12,991 nt of DNA from Allosphingosinicella sp. (GTDB lineage Bacteria > Pseudomonadota > Alphaproteobacteria > Sphingomonadales > Sphingomonadaceae): the NCBI GenBank assembly GCA_030146745.1, contig JASLBD010000105.1:1-12991 (forward strand), read 5' to 3'. Position 1 is the first letter of the stretch; every line of letters starts with the position of its first letter. Made by a program: the position numbers and the translations under genes. This document shows positions 6,887 through 12,991 of the stretch, piece after piece. A model generated the notes under the pieces. That model did no database searches. It was not told the origin of the DNA and worked only from the letters and a program-made list of their open reading frames with translations.

Positions 6887-7171
6887 CTAGCCCAGCACCA
6901 TCTCGTGGCCGAAGTTGAGGCCGATGCGGCCGTCGCGGGCCCAGCGGACGAAGGCGTGGATCCGGCTGCATTCCGGGAATTCGACCAGCACCGTCTCGCC
7001 GAGGCGTGGCGCGATCGCGCTTTCGACCATCGTGCCGCGGGTCGAGATGTTGAGCACCGGCACCGAATGGCGCTCGCCGCGGAAATGAATGGTGGCTGTG
7101 TCGATCAGGTCTTCGTGGCGCGGTTCGCAGCGGCGGTCTTCGAAGCTTAGCTCCTGGTGCTGGACACGCAT
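6887..7171 (-). CDS. Single-domain PilZ protein, probable cyclic di-GMP receptor
   Basis: From ATG 7171 the product has 94 residues, the size of one PilZ domain. Both c-di-GMP binding motifs are intact: RxxxR (Arg14-Cys-Glu-Pro-Arg18) and [D/N]xSxxG (NISTRG, 41-46). Between and after them come the beta strands TATIHF, VPVLNIS, VLVEF and AFVRWARDGRIGLNF, ending with the usual 'G(l/i)xF' element. Such proteins bind c-di-GMP in the cytosol and pass the signal to motility or polysaccharide machinery by contact. I chose 7171 because GGGAGAG lies 4-5 nt upstream; ATG 7198 and the frame's earliest start at 7234 have none. It is divergent from the glycoside hydrolase/reductase gene, which could mean shared polysaccharide themes, but nothing in the sequence proves this. 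Confidence 0.88.
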   Translation of the reverse strand: MRVQHQELSFEDRRCEPRHEDLIDTATIHFRGERHSVPVLNISTRGTMVESAIAPRLGETVLVEFPECSRIHAFVRWARDGRIGLNFGHEMVLG

Positions 7172-7241
7172 CGCACTCTCCCTCTGCAAAGGGAGCATGG
7201 CACGGGAAAGGTTACCGAATTCATAAGCAGCCAAATTCCGG

Positions 7242-7285
7242 CTAACCTGTTTTATTTCGCCCCTGAATCTACCTAACCTGCTTTA
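7242..7285. promoter_or_regulatory. Pair of direct repeats upstream of pilZ, possible operator
   Basis: CTAACCTGTTTTA (7242-7254) and CTAACCTGCTTTA (7273-7285) match at 12 of 13 positions. They are 31 bp apart, close to three helix turns, within the pilZ/glycosidase divergent spacer. Their position fits an activator or repressor site for pilZ or for both genes. Confidence 0.4.
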
Positions 7286-7303
7286 GACGCGGGCCTCGCG
7301 GGT

Positions 7304-7329
7304 GGAACCGTAGTCTTACGAGGAGGGTT
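7304..7329 (+). promoter_or_regulatory. EcfG-like (general stress sigma) promoter of the GH1-RmlD gene
   Basis: GGAAC (7304-7308), 17 nt, then GGTT (7326-7329). The consensus of alphaproteobacterial EcfG promoters is GGAAC-N16/17-CGTT; only the less conserved C of the -10 box differs. It ends 35 nt before the ATG at 7365, a suitable leader length. Confidence 0.5.
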
Positions 7330-7364
7330 CGTTACTCGCCCGCCACAATCGGAACGCAAAAGGA

Positions 7365-9542
7365 ATGACGGCAGATCATCGCAGGACGCCTCCGCCGGAG
7401 TTGTGGGGAGGCGCGGAATGCACAATCGTCCGACTCCAGGATGCGTATCGGGACCAGGCAGCGGAGACCGGACACAGGGACCGGCGGAGCGATGTCGACC
7501 TGATGGCCGAGCTCGGGCTGACGACCGTCCGCTTCCCGATCCTCTGGGAATCGATCGCGCCGGAAAGCCCCGACAAGCTCGACTTCGCCTGGACCGACGA
7601 CCGGCTGGCGATGCTTCGCGAGCGCGGAATCAAGGTCATCGGCGGGCTCCTCCACCACGGCTCCGGCCCGAAATATACGGAGCTTCTGGACCCCGATTTC
7701 CCGAAGAAGCTCGCCGATTATGCGGCCAGGGTCGCCGATCGCTATTCCTGGATCGAGATGTGGACTCCGGTCAACGAGCCGCTGACGACGGCGCGATTCT
7801 CCGCATTGTACGGCCACTGGTATCCCCACATGCGCAACTATGGCGCGTTCCTGAGGGCGCTGGTCAACCAGTGCAAGGGCACGTTCGAGGCGATCCGGGC
7901 GATACGCGGGCGCATTCCCGAGGCGAAGCTCGTCCAGACGGAGGATCTCGGCAAGACCTTCTCCACCGCACCTTTGCGCTACCAGGCCGACCATGAGAAC
8001 GATCGGCGCTGGCTGAGCCTCGATCTGCTCTGCGGCCGGGTCGACGAACGCCATCCCTTCTTCGCTTTCCTGCGCGGCGCCGGCGTCGGCTACGGCGCGC
8101 TCGACCGGCTGGCGAGCGGCGAGTCGAAGCCGGACATCCTCGGAATCAACCACTACCTCACTTCGGAACGCTTCCTCGACCACCGCAAGGGACTCTATGC
8201 GGAGCATTTCCACGGCGGGAACGGCCGCGATTCCTACGCGGACGCCGAAGCGGTCCGGGTGAAGCGACTCGAGGACGATACCGGCTTCGCCCCGCGGCTC
8301 AGGGAAGCGTGGGATCGCTACGGCATTCCCATCGCCATCACCGAAGTCCATCACGGCTGCCACCGCGACGAGCAGCTTCGCTGGTTCGCCGAAGTGTGGG
8401 AGACCGCGACCCAGCTTCGCCGGGAAGGCATGGATCTGCGCGCGGTCACTCTCTGGTCGATGTTCGGAAATGTCGACTGGCGCTTTCTTCTGACCCAGCG
8501 CAACGGCTTCTACGACACCGGTGCCTTCGACGCGCGCAGCGGCACGCCCCGCCCGACGGTGATCGCCCACGCCGCCAGGGCCTATGCCAAAGGCGAGACG
8601 TTCGACCATCCGGCGCTCGATTCCCCGGGCTGGTGGCGCCGCCCGCCCCGCCTCTATCCGTGGAGCGGGAGCTGCAAGAAGCCCCCCGGCGACGAGGGTC
8701 GCAAGCTTCTGATCACCGGCGCCACCGGAACGCTCGGCAACGCCTTCGCCCGCCTCTGCGAGGAGCGGGCATTGCCCTTCTCCCTGACAAGCCGGGACGA
8801 GATGGACCTGTGCGACCCGCTCTCGGTGGCCAGGACGCTGAAGCGCCACAAGCCCTGGGCGGTGATCAACACGGCTGGCTTTGTCCGGGTCGCCGACGCC
8901 GAGCGGGAGCCGGAGGCCTGCATGGCGGCCAATGCCGACGGCGCCGCCGCCCTTGCCGGGGCCTGCGCGTCGGCCGGAGTGCCGCTCGTCACCTTCTCGT
9001 CCGACCTCGTCTTCGACGGCCGCCTCGGCCGCCGCTACCATGAGGCGGACGAGACCTGCCCGACCAGCGTCTACGGGCGAAGCAAGGCGGAGGCGGAGAG
9101 GCGCGTGCTCGCCGCCGGCGGCAGGCCTTTGGTCGTCCGGACCAGCGCCTTCTTCGGCCCTTGGGACCGTTACAATTTCGCTTGGCACGTGCTCTCCAGC
9201 CTCGCCCGCGGCGAGACGGTGCGCGCCTGCTCGCGCAGCCGCGTGTCCCCGACCTTCGTGCCGGACCTGTGCCACGCGACCCTCGATCTGCTCATCGACG
9301 GGGAGACCGGGCTCTGGCATCTCGCCAATGACGGCGAGCTGAGCTGGTTCGACTTCGCCCGGCGGGTGGCGGAAGGCGCCGGTTACGATCCGGCTTTGGT
9401 GATCGCGGAGGATGGGCCGGAAGAAACGAGCACCGCGCTTACCAGCAGGCGCGGCATGATGCTGAGGAGCTTCGACTCGGCGCTGGAGGATTTCCTGGGC
9501 TCGGTGACGATCGAGGAAGAGACCGCGGTCGCGGCCGAGTAA
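7365..9542 (+). CDS. Fusion of a family 1 glycoside hydrolase-like domain with an RmlD-like sugar-nucleotide reductase
   Basis: The 725-residue protein has two domains. Residues about 10-410 form a TIM-barrel glycosidase like family 1: PELWGGAEC at the start, TPVNEP with acid/base Glu138, IAITEVHHG with nucleophile Glu327, and TLWSMFGNVDW near the end. Residues about 446-712 form an NAD(P)-binding extended SDR close to dTDP-4-dehydrorhamnose reductase: TGATGTLG (GxxGxxG at 452-458), TFSSDLVFDG, and catalytic YGRSK (Tyr570, Lys574). There is no signal peptide, so both halves should act in the cytosol. A cytosolic glycosidase joined to a nucleotide-sugar reductase is unusual; it may trim or transfer a sugar on an intermediate. 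The start is the only one possible upstream of PELWGG, though AGGA abuts the ATG directly. It is convergent with the glf fusion. The substrate is unknown. Confidence 0.88.
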   Translation: MTADHRRTPPPELWGGAECTIVRLQDAYRDQAAETGHRDRRSDVDLMAELGLTTVRFPILWESIAPESPDKLDFAWTDDRLAMLRERGIKVIGGLLHHGSGPKYTELLDPDFPKKLADYAARVADRYSWIEMWTPVNEPLTTARFSALYGHWYPHMRNYGAFLRALVNQCKGTFEAIRAIRGRIPEAKLVQTEDLGKTFSTAPLRYQADHENDRRWLSLDLLCGRVDERHPFFAFLRGAGVGYGALDRLASGESKPDILGINHYLTSERFLDHRKGLYAEHFHGGNGRDSYADAEAVRVKRLEDDTGFAPRLREAWDRYGIPIAITEVHHGCHRDEQLRWFAEVWETATQLRREGMDLRAVTLWSMFGNVDWRFLLTQRNGFYDTGAFDARSGTPRPTVIAHAARAYAKGETFDHPALDSPGWWRRPPRLYPWSGSCKKPPGDEGRKLLITGATGTLGNAFARLCEERALPFSLTSRDEMDLCDPLSVARTLKRHKPWAVINTAGFVRVADAEREPEACMAANADGAAALAGACASAGVPLVTFSSDLVFDGRLGRRYHEADETCPTSVYGRSKAEAERRVLAAGGRPLVVRTSAFFGPWDRYNFAWHVLSSLARGETVRACSRSRVSPTFVPDLCHATLDLLIDGETGLWHLANDGELSWFDFARRVAEGAGYDPALVIAEDGPEETSTALTSRRGMMLRSFDSALEDFLGSVTIEEETAVAAE

Positions 9543-9550
9543 ATCCTCCT

Positions 9551-9717
9551 TTTGCCTCCCCATCGCTAGATGGGGAGAGGGACCATGCGAAGCATGGTGG
9601 AGGGGTAGCTGCCGTAGATTCCGAGGGATTGGGCGCGAGCCCACCCGGTCCGCGCCTTCTACCCCTCCACCACACTGCGTGTGGTCCCCCTCCCCACCGC
9701 TTCGCGGCAGGGAGGCA
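9551..9717. repeat. Composite inverted-repeat element, copy B, between the two convergent fusion genes
   Basis: The left arm 9551-9608 and right arm 9659-9717 are inverted copies around a 50-bp centre, the same centre length as in copy A (3898-3947). It has the same orientation and arm types as copy A: the left tip has CCCCAT-CGCTAG-ATGGGG, the right tip CCGC-TTC-GCGG. The inner hairpins are ACCATGC-GAA-GCATGGT on the left and ACCACAC-TGC-GTGTGGT on the right. The two stems differ at several bases but both pair perfectly. It starts 8 bp after the stop of the glycosidase/reductase gene and could end transcription from both sides. Confidence 0.78.
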
Positions 9718-9772
9718 CGAACTTCACTCCGCCGCTTCGCGGCAGGGAGGCACGAACTTCACTCCGCCGCTT
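9697..9772. repeat. 35-bp tandem duplication reaching into the 3' end of the glf fusion gene
   Basis: The unit starting CCGCTTCGCGGCAGGGAGG and ending in ACTCCG occurs at 9697-9731 and again, identically, at 9732-9766, followed by a partial third CCGCTT. Its first half is the right tip of repeat copy B. Its last bases (TCACTCCG) are the complement of the glf stop codon and the last codons. The gene's end was therefore copied together with the repeat tip. Confidence 0.85.
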
Positions 9773-12119
9773 CCGTCCACATCGAGCCGCGGCTTCCGCC
9801 GGCTTCGGCCTGGCGGGCGGCGTCGAGGCGGCGGAAGGTGGCGAGCGCCTGGCCGACGACCTGGTCCATATTGTAATAGCGGTAGGTCGCGAGCCGGCCG
9901 ACGAAGGTGACGCCCTGGGTCGAATCCGCGAGCGCCTCGTATTTCTTGAACAGCGCCTGGTTCTCCGGCCGCGGGATCGGGTAATAGGGATCCCCCTCCG
10001 CCGACGGATATTCGTAGGTGATGCTGGTCTTGGCGTGGCTCTGGCCGGTCAGGTGCTTATATTCGGTGATCCGCGTGTACGGCACCTGCGGATCTGGATA
10101 GTTCACCACCGCAACCGGCTGATACTGGCCCTGATCGACGATCTTATGCTCGAAGCGCAGGCTCCGGTAAGGCAGCTTGCCGAAGCGGAAGCCGAAATAT
10201 TCGTCGATCGGTCCGGTGAAGACCAGGTGGCCGGCATCCACTTCGTCGACGATGTCCTTGTAATCCGTCGACAGCAGCACATCGATGTTCGGATGCTCGA
10301 GCATCTTGTTGAACATCGCCGTGTAGCCATGCTTGGGCATGATCTGGTGCTTGTCGCCGAAATAGCGGTCGTCGGTGTTGGTTCGGGTCGGGATCCGCGC
10401 CGTTACCGCCTTGTCGAGGCCGGAAGGGTCGATACCCCACTGCTTCCTCGTATAGCCCTGGAAGAAGAGCTCGTAGAGCTCGCGCCCGACGGCCGCGATG
10501 ACGACGTCCTCGGAGGTCTTGATCTCCGCGACCGGCTCGGCCCGCGAGGCGAGATAGGCGGCCGCGTCCTCGTCGGTCTTCAGGTCGAGGCCGAACAGAA
10601 GGTTGAGCGTGGTCCGGTTGATCGGGATCGGAACGAGCTGGCCGCGCACCTCGGCGAGCACCTTGTGCTCATAGGGGCGCCAGTCGGTGAATTGCGACAG
10701 ATAGTCGACGATCTCGTCCGAATTGGTGTGGAAGATGTGGGGGCCGTATTGGTGGATCAGAACGCCCGCATCGTCGAGATGGTCGTAGGCGTTGCCGCCG
10801 ACATGGGGACGCCGGTCGACCACGAGCACCCGGGCGTCGTGCTGGCTGGCCAGGCGCTCGGCGATCACCGAGCCGGCGAAGCCGGCGCCGACGACGAGAT
10901 AATCGTAGGATTTCTTCGCGGCCGAGGCGAGGATGTTGGGCCCCGCATTGGGCACCGCGATGGCCTCATGGACGAGGCCGGCCATTCGGGCGTGAGTGAT
11001 GTCCCAGCTCAGGTTGGCGAGCTTGAGGTCGACCTCGTTCAGCCACTCGTCGCCGCCGCGCGCCAGCGCCAGCGCCTGCTCGCAGCCCTTGATGAAGGCC
11101 TCGGCGCCGTCGGCGATGAAGACCGACTCCAGGTCGCCATAATGGCGGATGACGTCGGTGATCGGAGTCGACACGACCGGTTTTCCGCCGGCGAGATATT
11201 CGGGTGTCTTTGTCGGCGAGATGAACTTCGTCGAATCGTTGATGGCGAACGGCATCAACGCGACGTCCCACCCGCCGAGATAGACCGGCAGCTCGTCATA
11301 GGTCTTGCCGCCGAGATAGTGGATGTTGGGGCGGTGCGGCAGGTCGGCCTGGTCGATCTTGACCACCGGCCCGACCATGACGATCGACCATTCGGGATGG
11401 GCGTCGGCCACGGCCGCGATCATCTCGAGGTCCATGCGCTCGTCGATGACTCCGTAGAAGCCGAAGCGCGGCCGCGGCAGCGAGCCTTGATCGTCGGGTG
11501 CCGCGTCCATCGCCCGGGCCCGGCCGAAATGGGCGCGATCGACGCTGGACGGGAAAGGATGGATGTTGGGGTGGAGGCCCTTCTTGGCCTCGTAAAGGCT
11601 GTAGCCGCCAGTGAAGACGACGTCGGCGCTTGCCAGAAGCTCGCGCTCGAGGCCGAGCAGCTCGGCCGGGGCGAAGCGGAAATTGGCGAGCTCGTCCATG
11701 CAGTCGTAGACGGTGCAGGCGGACTCGATGTGCCTCGAGAAAGGCAGCATCATCGGCGTGTAATACCAGCGCACGACCGGCCCTTGCTCACCCGCCAGAT
11801 AGGAATCCAGCAGGCTCTTGAGGGTCGCCTCGCGCTCATCGGCCGAGAGCGCCTCGGGCAGCGACGGAGTGACCACGACCACGCCGGTTTCGGCGCAGGT
11901 GCGCACGCCCAGCGCCGGCTCCATCTCGGGAAGGGCGGCCTCGGGCTCCTCCCAGAAAATCACCCGACCCGTCTCGGCGAACCGGCTCATCAAATGCTGC
12001 GGACGCTGGAAGACGAAATTCCACCGAAGGTGCGAGAAGCAGATGAGCGTATGGCCGGTGGAAGGCTGGGGCGCGAAATGGCTCTGCCCCAGCGTCGAGG
12101 CGGTCGATAACGTGATCAA
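9759..12119 (-). CDS. glf: Fusion of a glycosyltransferase with UDP-galactopyranose mutase
   Basis: The 786-residue protein has two parts. Residues about 23-385 are a GT-B type glycosyltransferase: ICFSHLRWNFVFQRPQHLMSRF at the N-domain start, DELANF, GFYGVIDERMD, and the sugar-nucleotide site region TKTPEYLAGGKPVVSTPI (303-320). Residues about 404-770 are UDP-galactopyranose mutase: YDYLVVGAGFAGSVIAERL (FAD site, GxGxxG at 411-416), GGNAYD, QYGPHIFHTN, GYTRKQWG (555-562) and RYYNMDQ (747-753). UGM turns UDP-galactopyranose into UDP-galactofuranose; the joined transferase may then use it directly. The start is TTG at 12119 with AAGG about 10 nt upstream; an in-frame TAA at 12134-12132 excludes anything earlier, and no ATG or GTG precedes the conserved block. 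No signal or membrane segment is seen. It is driven by a likely EcfG promoter. Confidence 0.92.
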   Translation of the reverse strand: MITLSTASTLGQSHFAPQPSTGHTLICFSHLRWNFVFQRPQHLMSRFAETGRVIFWEEPEAALPEMEPALGVRTCAETGVVVVTPSLPEALSADEREATLKSLLDSYLAGEQGPVVRWYYTPMMLPFSRHIESACTVYDCMDELANFRFAPAELLGLERELLASADVVFTGGYSLYEAKKGLHPNIHPFPSSVDRAHFGRARAMDAAPDDQGSLPRPRFGFYGVIDERMDLEMIAAVADAHPEWSIVMVGPVVKIDQADLPHRPNIHYLGGKTYDELPVYLGGWDVALMPFAINDSTKFISPTKTPEYLAGGKPVVSTPITDVIRHYGDLESVFIADGAEAFIKGCEQALALARGGDEWLNEVDLKLANLSWDITHARMAGLVHEAIAVPNAGPNILASAAKKSYDYLVVGAGFAGSVIAERLASQHDARVLVVDRRPHVGGNAYDHLDDAGVLIHQYGPHIFHTNSDEIVDYLSQFTDWRPYEHKVLAEVRGQLVPIPINRTTLNLLFGLDLKTDEDAAAYLASRAEPVAEIKTSEDVVIAAVGRELYELFFQGYTRKQWGIDPSGLDKAVTARIPTRTNTDDRYFGDKHQIMPKHGYTAMFNKMLEHPNIDVLLSTDYKDIVDEVDAGHLVFTGPIDEYFGFRFGKLPYRSLRFEHKIVDQGQYQPVAVVNYPDPQVPYTRITEYKHLTGQSHAKTSITYEYPSAEGDPYYPIPRPENQALFKKYEALADSTQGVTFVGRLATYRYYNMDQVVGQALATFRRLDAARQAEAGGSRGSMWTEAAE

Positions 12120-12155
12120 CGCAGATATACCTTATGGTTTGAGAGACTTGCCTAG

Positions 12156-12181
12156 AACGTCGATTTCGGGTGGCGAGTTCC
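12156..12181 (-). promoter_or_regulatory. EcfG-type (general stress sigma) promoter of the glycosyltransferase-glf gene
   Basis: On the minus strand GGAAC (12181-12177), 17 nt, then CGTT (12159-12156), an exact match to the GGAAC-N16/17-CGTT consensus of EcfG-dependent promoters in alphaproteobacteria. The -10 box ends 36 nt before the TTG start at 12119. Confidence 0.62.
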
Positions 12182-12190
12182 CGCATTGCA

Positions 12191-12225
12191 GCATGATTCT
12201 TACTGATCCAGTTAAGGATTCATGC
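12191..12225. repeat. Imperfect inverted repeat next to the EcfG -35 box
   Basis: GCATGATTCTTACTG (12191-12205), ATC, and CAGTTAAGGATTCATGC (12209-12225) form near-complementary arms with two bulges and one mismatch. It begins 10 bp upstream of the -35 element of the glf fusion promoter, in a stretch that is more AT-rich than its surroundings. An operator or a remnant terminator of nadE are both possible. Confidence 0.45.
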
Positions 12226-12283
12226 GGCTTGTTTCGGCACCGGGACATTCCGCTGCCGATTCGAATTGTATGATTATTTAAAT

Positions 12284-12370
12284 CGTCATCTCGGCGAGGC
12301 CGGATCGCGAACACGGATCATGGTCGTTCAGGCCGCGACGTTCTTGGATTCCGGCCTTCGCCGGAATGAT
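12284..12370. repeat. Inverted pair of short palindromic (REP-like) repeats after nadE
   Basis: CGTCATCTCGGCGAGGCCGGA (12284-12304) and TTGGATTCCGGCCTTCGCCGGAATGAT (about 12344-12370) are inverted, gapped relatives of each other. Each contains its own small stem (for example TTCCGGC-CTTC-GCCGGAA). The core resembles repeats that are dispersed in sphingomonad and other proteobacterial genomes. The right copy abuts the nadE stop codon and probably serves as its 3' end structure. Confidence 0.6.
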
Positions 12371-12371
12371 G

Positions 12372-12991
12372 CTAGATGTCCAAAGCCGCCTTCAGCTCGT
12401 CCAGCCACGGCTTCGCATTCCCGTCGCTGGGCGCCCGCCAGTCGCCGCGCGGGCTGAGGGCGCCGCCGGCCGAGACCTTGGGCGAATTGGGGATGGCGCT
12501 GCGCTTGAACTGGCTGATCTGAAAGAAGCGGTAGAGGAAGACCTCCAGCCACTTGCGGATGGTGGGCAGGTCGTAGGCGCGCTTCAGGGCGTCCGGATAG
12601 CCGAGCGGCCAATGCCCCTCGCCCGCGTCGCGCCAGGCCTGCCAGGCGAGGAAGGCGACCTTCGACGGCGGTTGTCCGGAGCGCAGGATGTGGAACAGGA
12701 AGAAATCGTGAAGCTCGTAGGGCCCGATCGTGCCCTCGGTCGACTGCATCTCGCCCGCCTCGTCGGCGGGGATCAGCTCGGGCGATATCTTGGTGGCGAG
12801 GATCGCCTCCAGGACGGCGTTCGTCTCGGAGTCGAATTGCCCGGTCTTGACCGCCCAGCGCAGGAGATACTGGATCAGGGTCTTGGGGACCCCCGCATTG
12901 ACTCCGTAATGGCTCATCTGGTCGCCGACTCCGTAGGTCGACCAGCCCAGTGCGACCTCCGACAGATTGCCGGTGCCGATGACGAAGCCGC
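12372..12991 (-). CDS. nadE: Glutamine-dependent NAD(+) synthetase, C-terminal part (cut by window edge)
   Basis: The frame is open from the window edge to TAG at 12374-12372, giving 205 visible residues. It starts [20 protein letters not shown] and continues [24 protein letters not shown], the conserved ammonia-dependent synthetase core in which the ATP and deamido-NAD sites lie. [15 protein letters not shown] and the later [16 protein letters not shown] are typical of the long form (about 680 residues), in which an N-terminal nitrilase-like glutaminase supplies ammonia. An ATG inside this region (12917) is internal and not the start. The enzyme does the last step of NAD synthesis in the cytosol. 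About two thirds of the gene, including the glutaminase domain, is outside the window; the long form is inferred from sequence style. Confidence 0.93.
   Translation of the reverse strand, partial: GFVIGTGNLSEVALGWSTYGVGDQMSHYGVNAGVPKTLIQYLLRWAVKTGQFDSETNAVLEAILATKISPELIPADEAGEMQSTEGTIGPYELHDFFLFHILRSGQPPSKVAFLAWQAWRDAGEGHWPLGYPDALKRAYDLPTIRKWLEVFLYRFFQISQFKRSAIPNSPKVSAGGALSPRGDWRAPSDGNAKPWLDELKAALDI

Noticed and set aside
7332..9644. Open frame of 770 codons on the - strand opposite the GH1-RmlD gene
   Set aside because: It begins in the composite repeat and is a low-information shadow; the + strand protein has intact motifs of two families.
9543..9758. CRISPR array or satellite because of repeated CCGCTTCGCGGCAGGGAGG
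   Set aside because: Only two full units with no variable spacers; the structure is a tandem duplication at the edge of an inverted-repeat element.
9681..12110. Open frame of 809 codons on the + strand opposite the glf fusion
   Set aside because: It begins in repeat DNA, is rich in Asp, Arg, Gly and Val without motifs, and is opposite a gene with clear GT and UGM motifs.
12266..12457. Small + strand protein across the nadE 3' end
   Set aside because: It is made of the palindromic repeat pair plus antisense nadE, with no ribosome binding site.
1..12991. tRNA, rRNA, transposase or phage genes
   Set aside because: The intergenic regions were read on both strands and none showed a cloverleaf, rRNA segment or recombinase motif. 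A tRNAscan or Rfam search was not possible here.

Overview
The window looks like chromosomal DNA from a GC-rich alphaproteobacterium, most likely a member of the Sphingomonadales. The pointers are strong GC bias at third codon positions (which creates long false antisense frames), the protein sequences, the tesA/ybbA/ybbP arrangement, two candidate promoters of the general-stress sigma factor EcfG type, and intergenic GC-rich mosaic inverted repeats of a style seen in sphingomonad genomes. The assignment is by recognition, not by search. No RNA gene, transposase gene, phage gene or CRISPR array was seen, and no stretch above about 300 bases lacks a gene.

Layout. 1-1261: the 3' end of a probable M16 zinc protease (+), a small lipoprotein (+) whose ribosome binding site lies inside a hairpin, and a convergent YfcG-type glutathione transferase (-). 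1350-5379: a large FtsX-type ABC permease (ybbP-like) and its ATPase (ybbA) on the minus strand, divergent from the GDSL esterase tesA. Here ybbA and ybbP, usually tightly coupled, are pushed apart by a composite inverted repeat. 5392-7171: an orphan outer-membrane-type lipoprotein of 456 residues and a single-domain PilZ protein (both -).

7304-12181 is the most interesting part. Two convergent genes each encode a two-domain fusion. The first joins a family 1 glycoside hydrolase-like domain to an RmlD-like sugar-nucleotide reductase (+). The second joins a glycosyltransferase to UDP-galactopyranose mutase (-, TTG start). Both are preceded by an EcfG-like promoter (GGAAC-N17-GGTT and GGAAC-N17-CGTT) at almost the same distance from the start codon (35 and 36 nt). 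I infer a stress-induced glycan module that probably makes or remodels a galactofuranose-containing glycoconjugate. A second copy of the composite inverted repeat, plus a 35-bp tandem duplication that reaches into the glf stop codon, lies between the two convergent ends. 12284-12991: a palindromic repeat pair and the C-terminal part of glutamine-dependent NAD synthetase nadE (-), cut by the window edge.

TesA, YbbA and YbbP probably act together on lipids or hydrophobic molecules at the inner membrane and periplasm. The other genes appear to be independent units. The bifunctional genes together with the stress promoters are the best candidate for a poorly described system.
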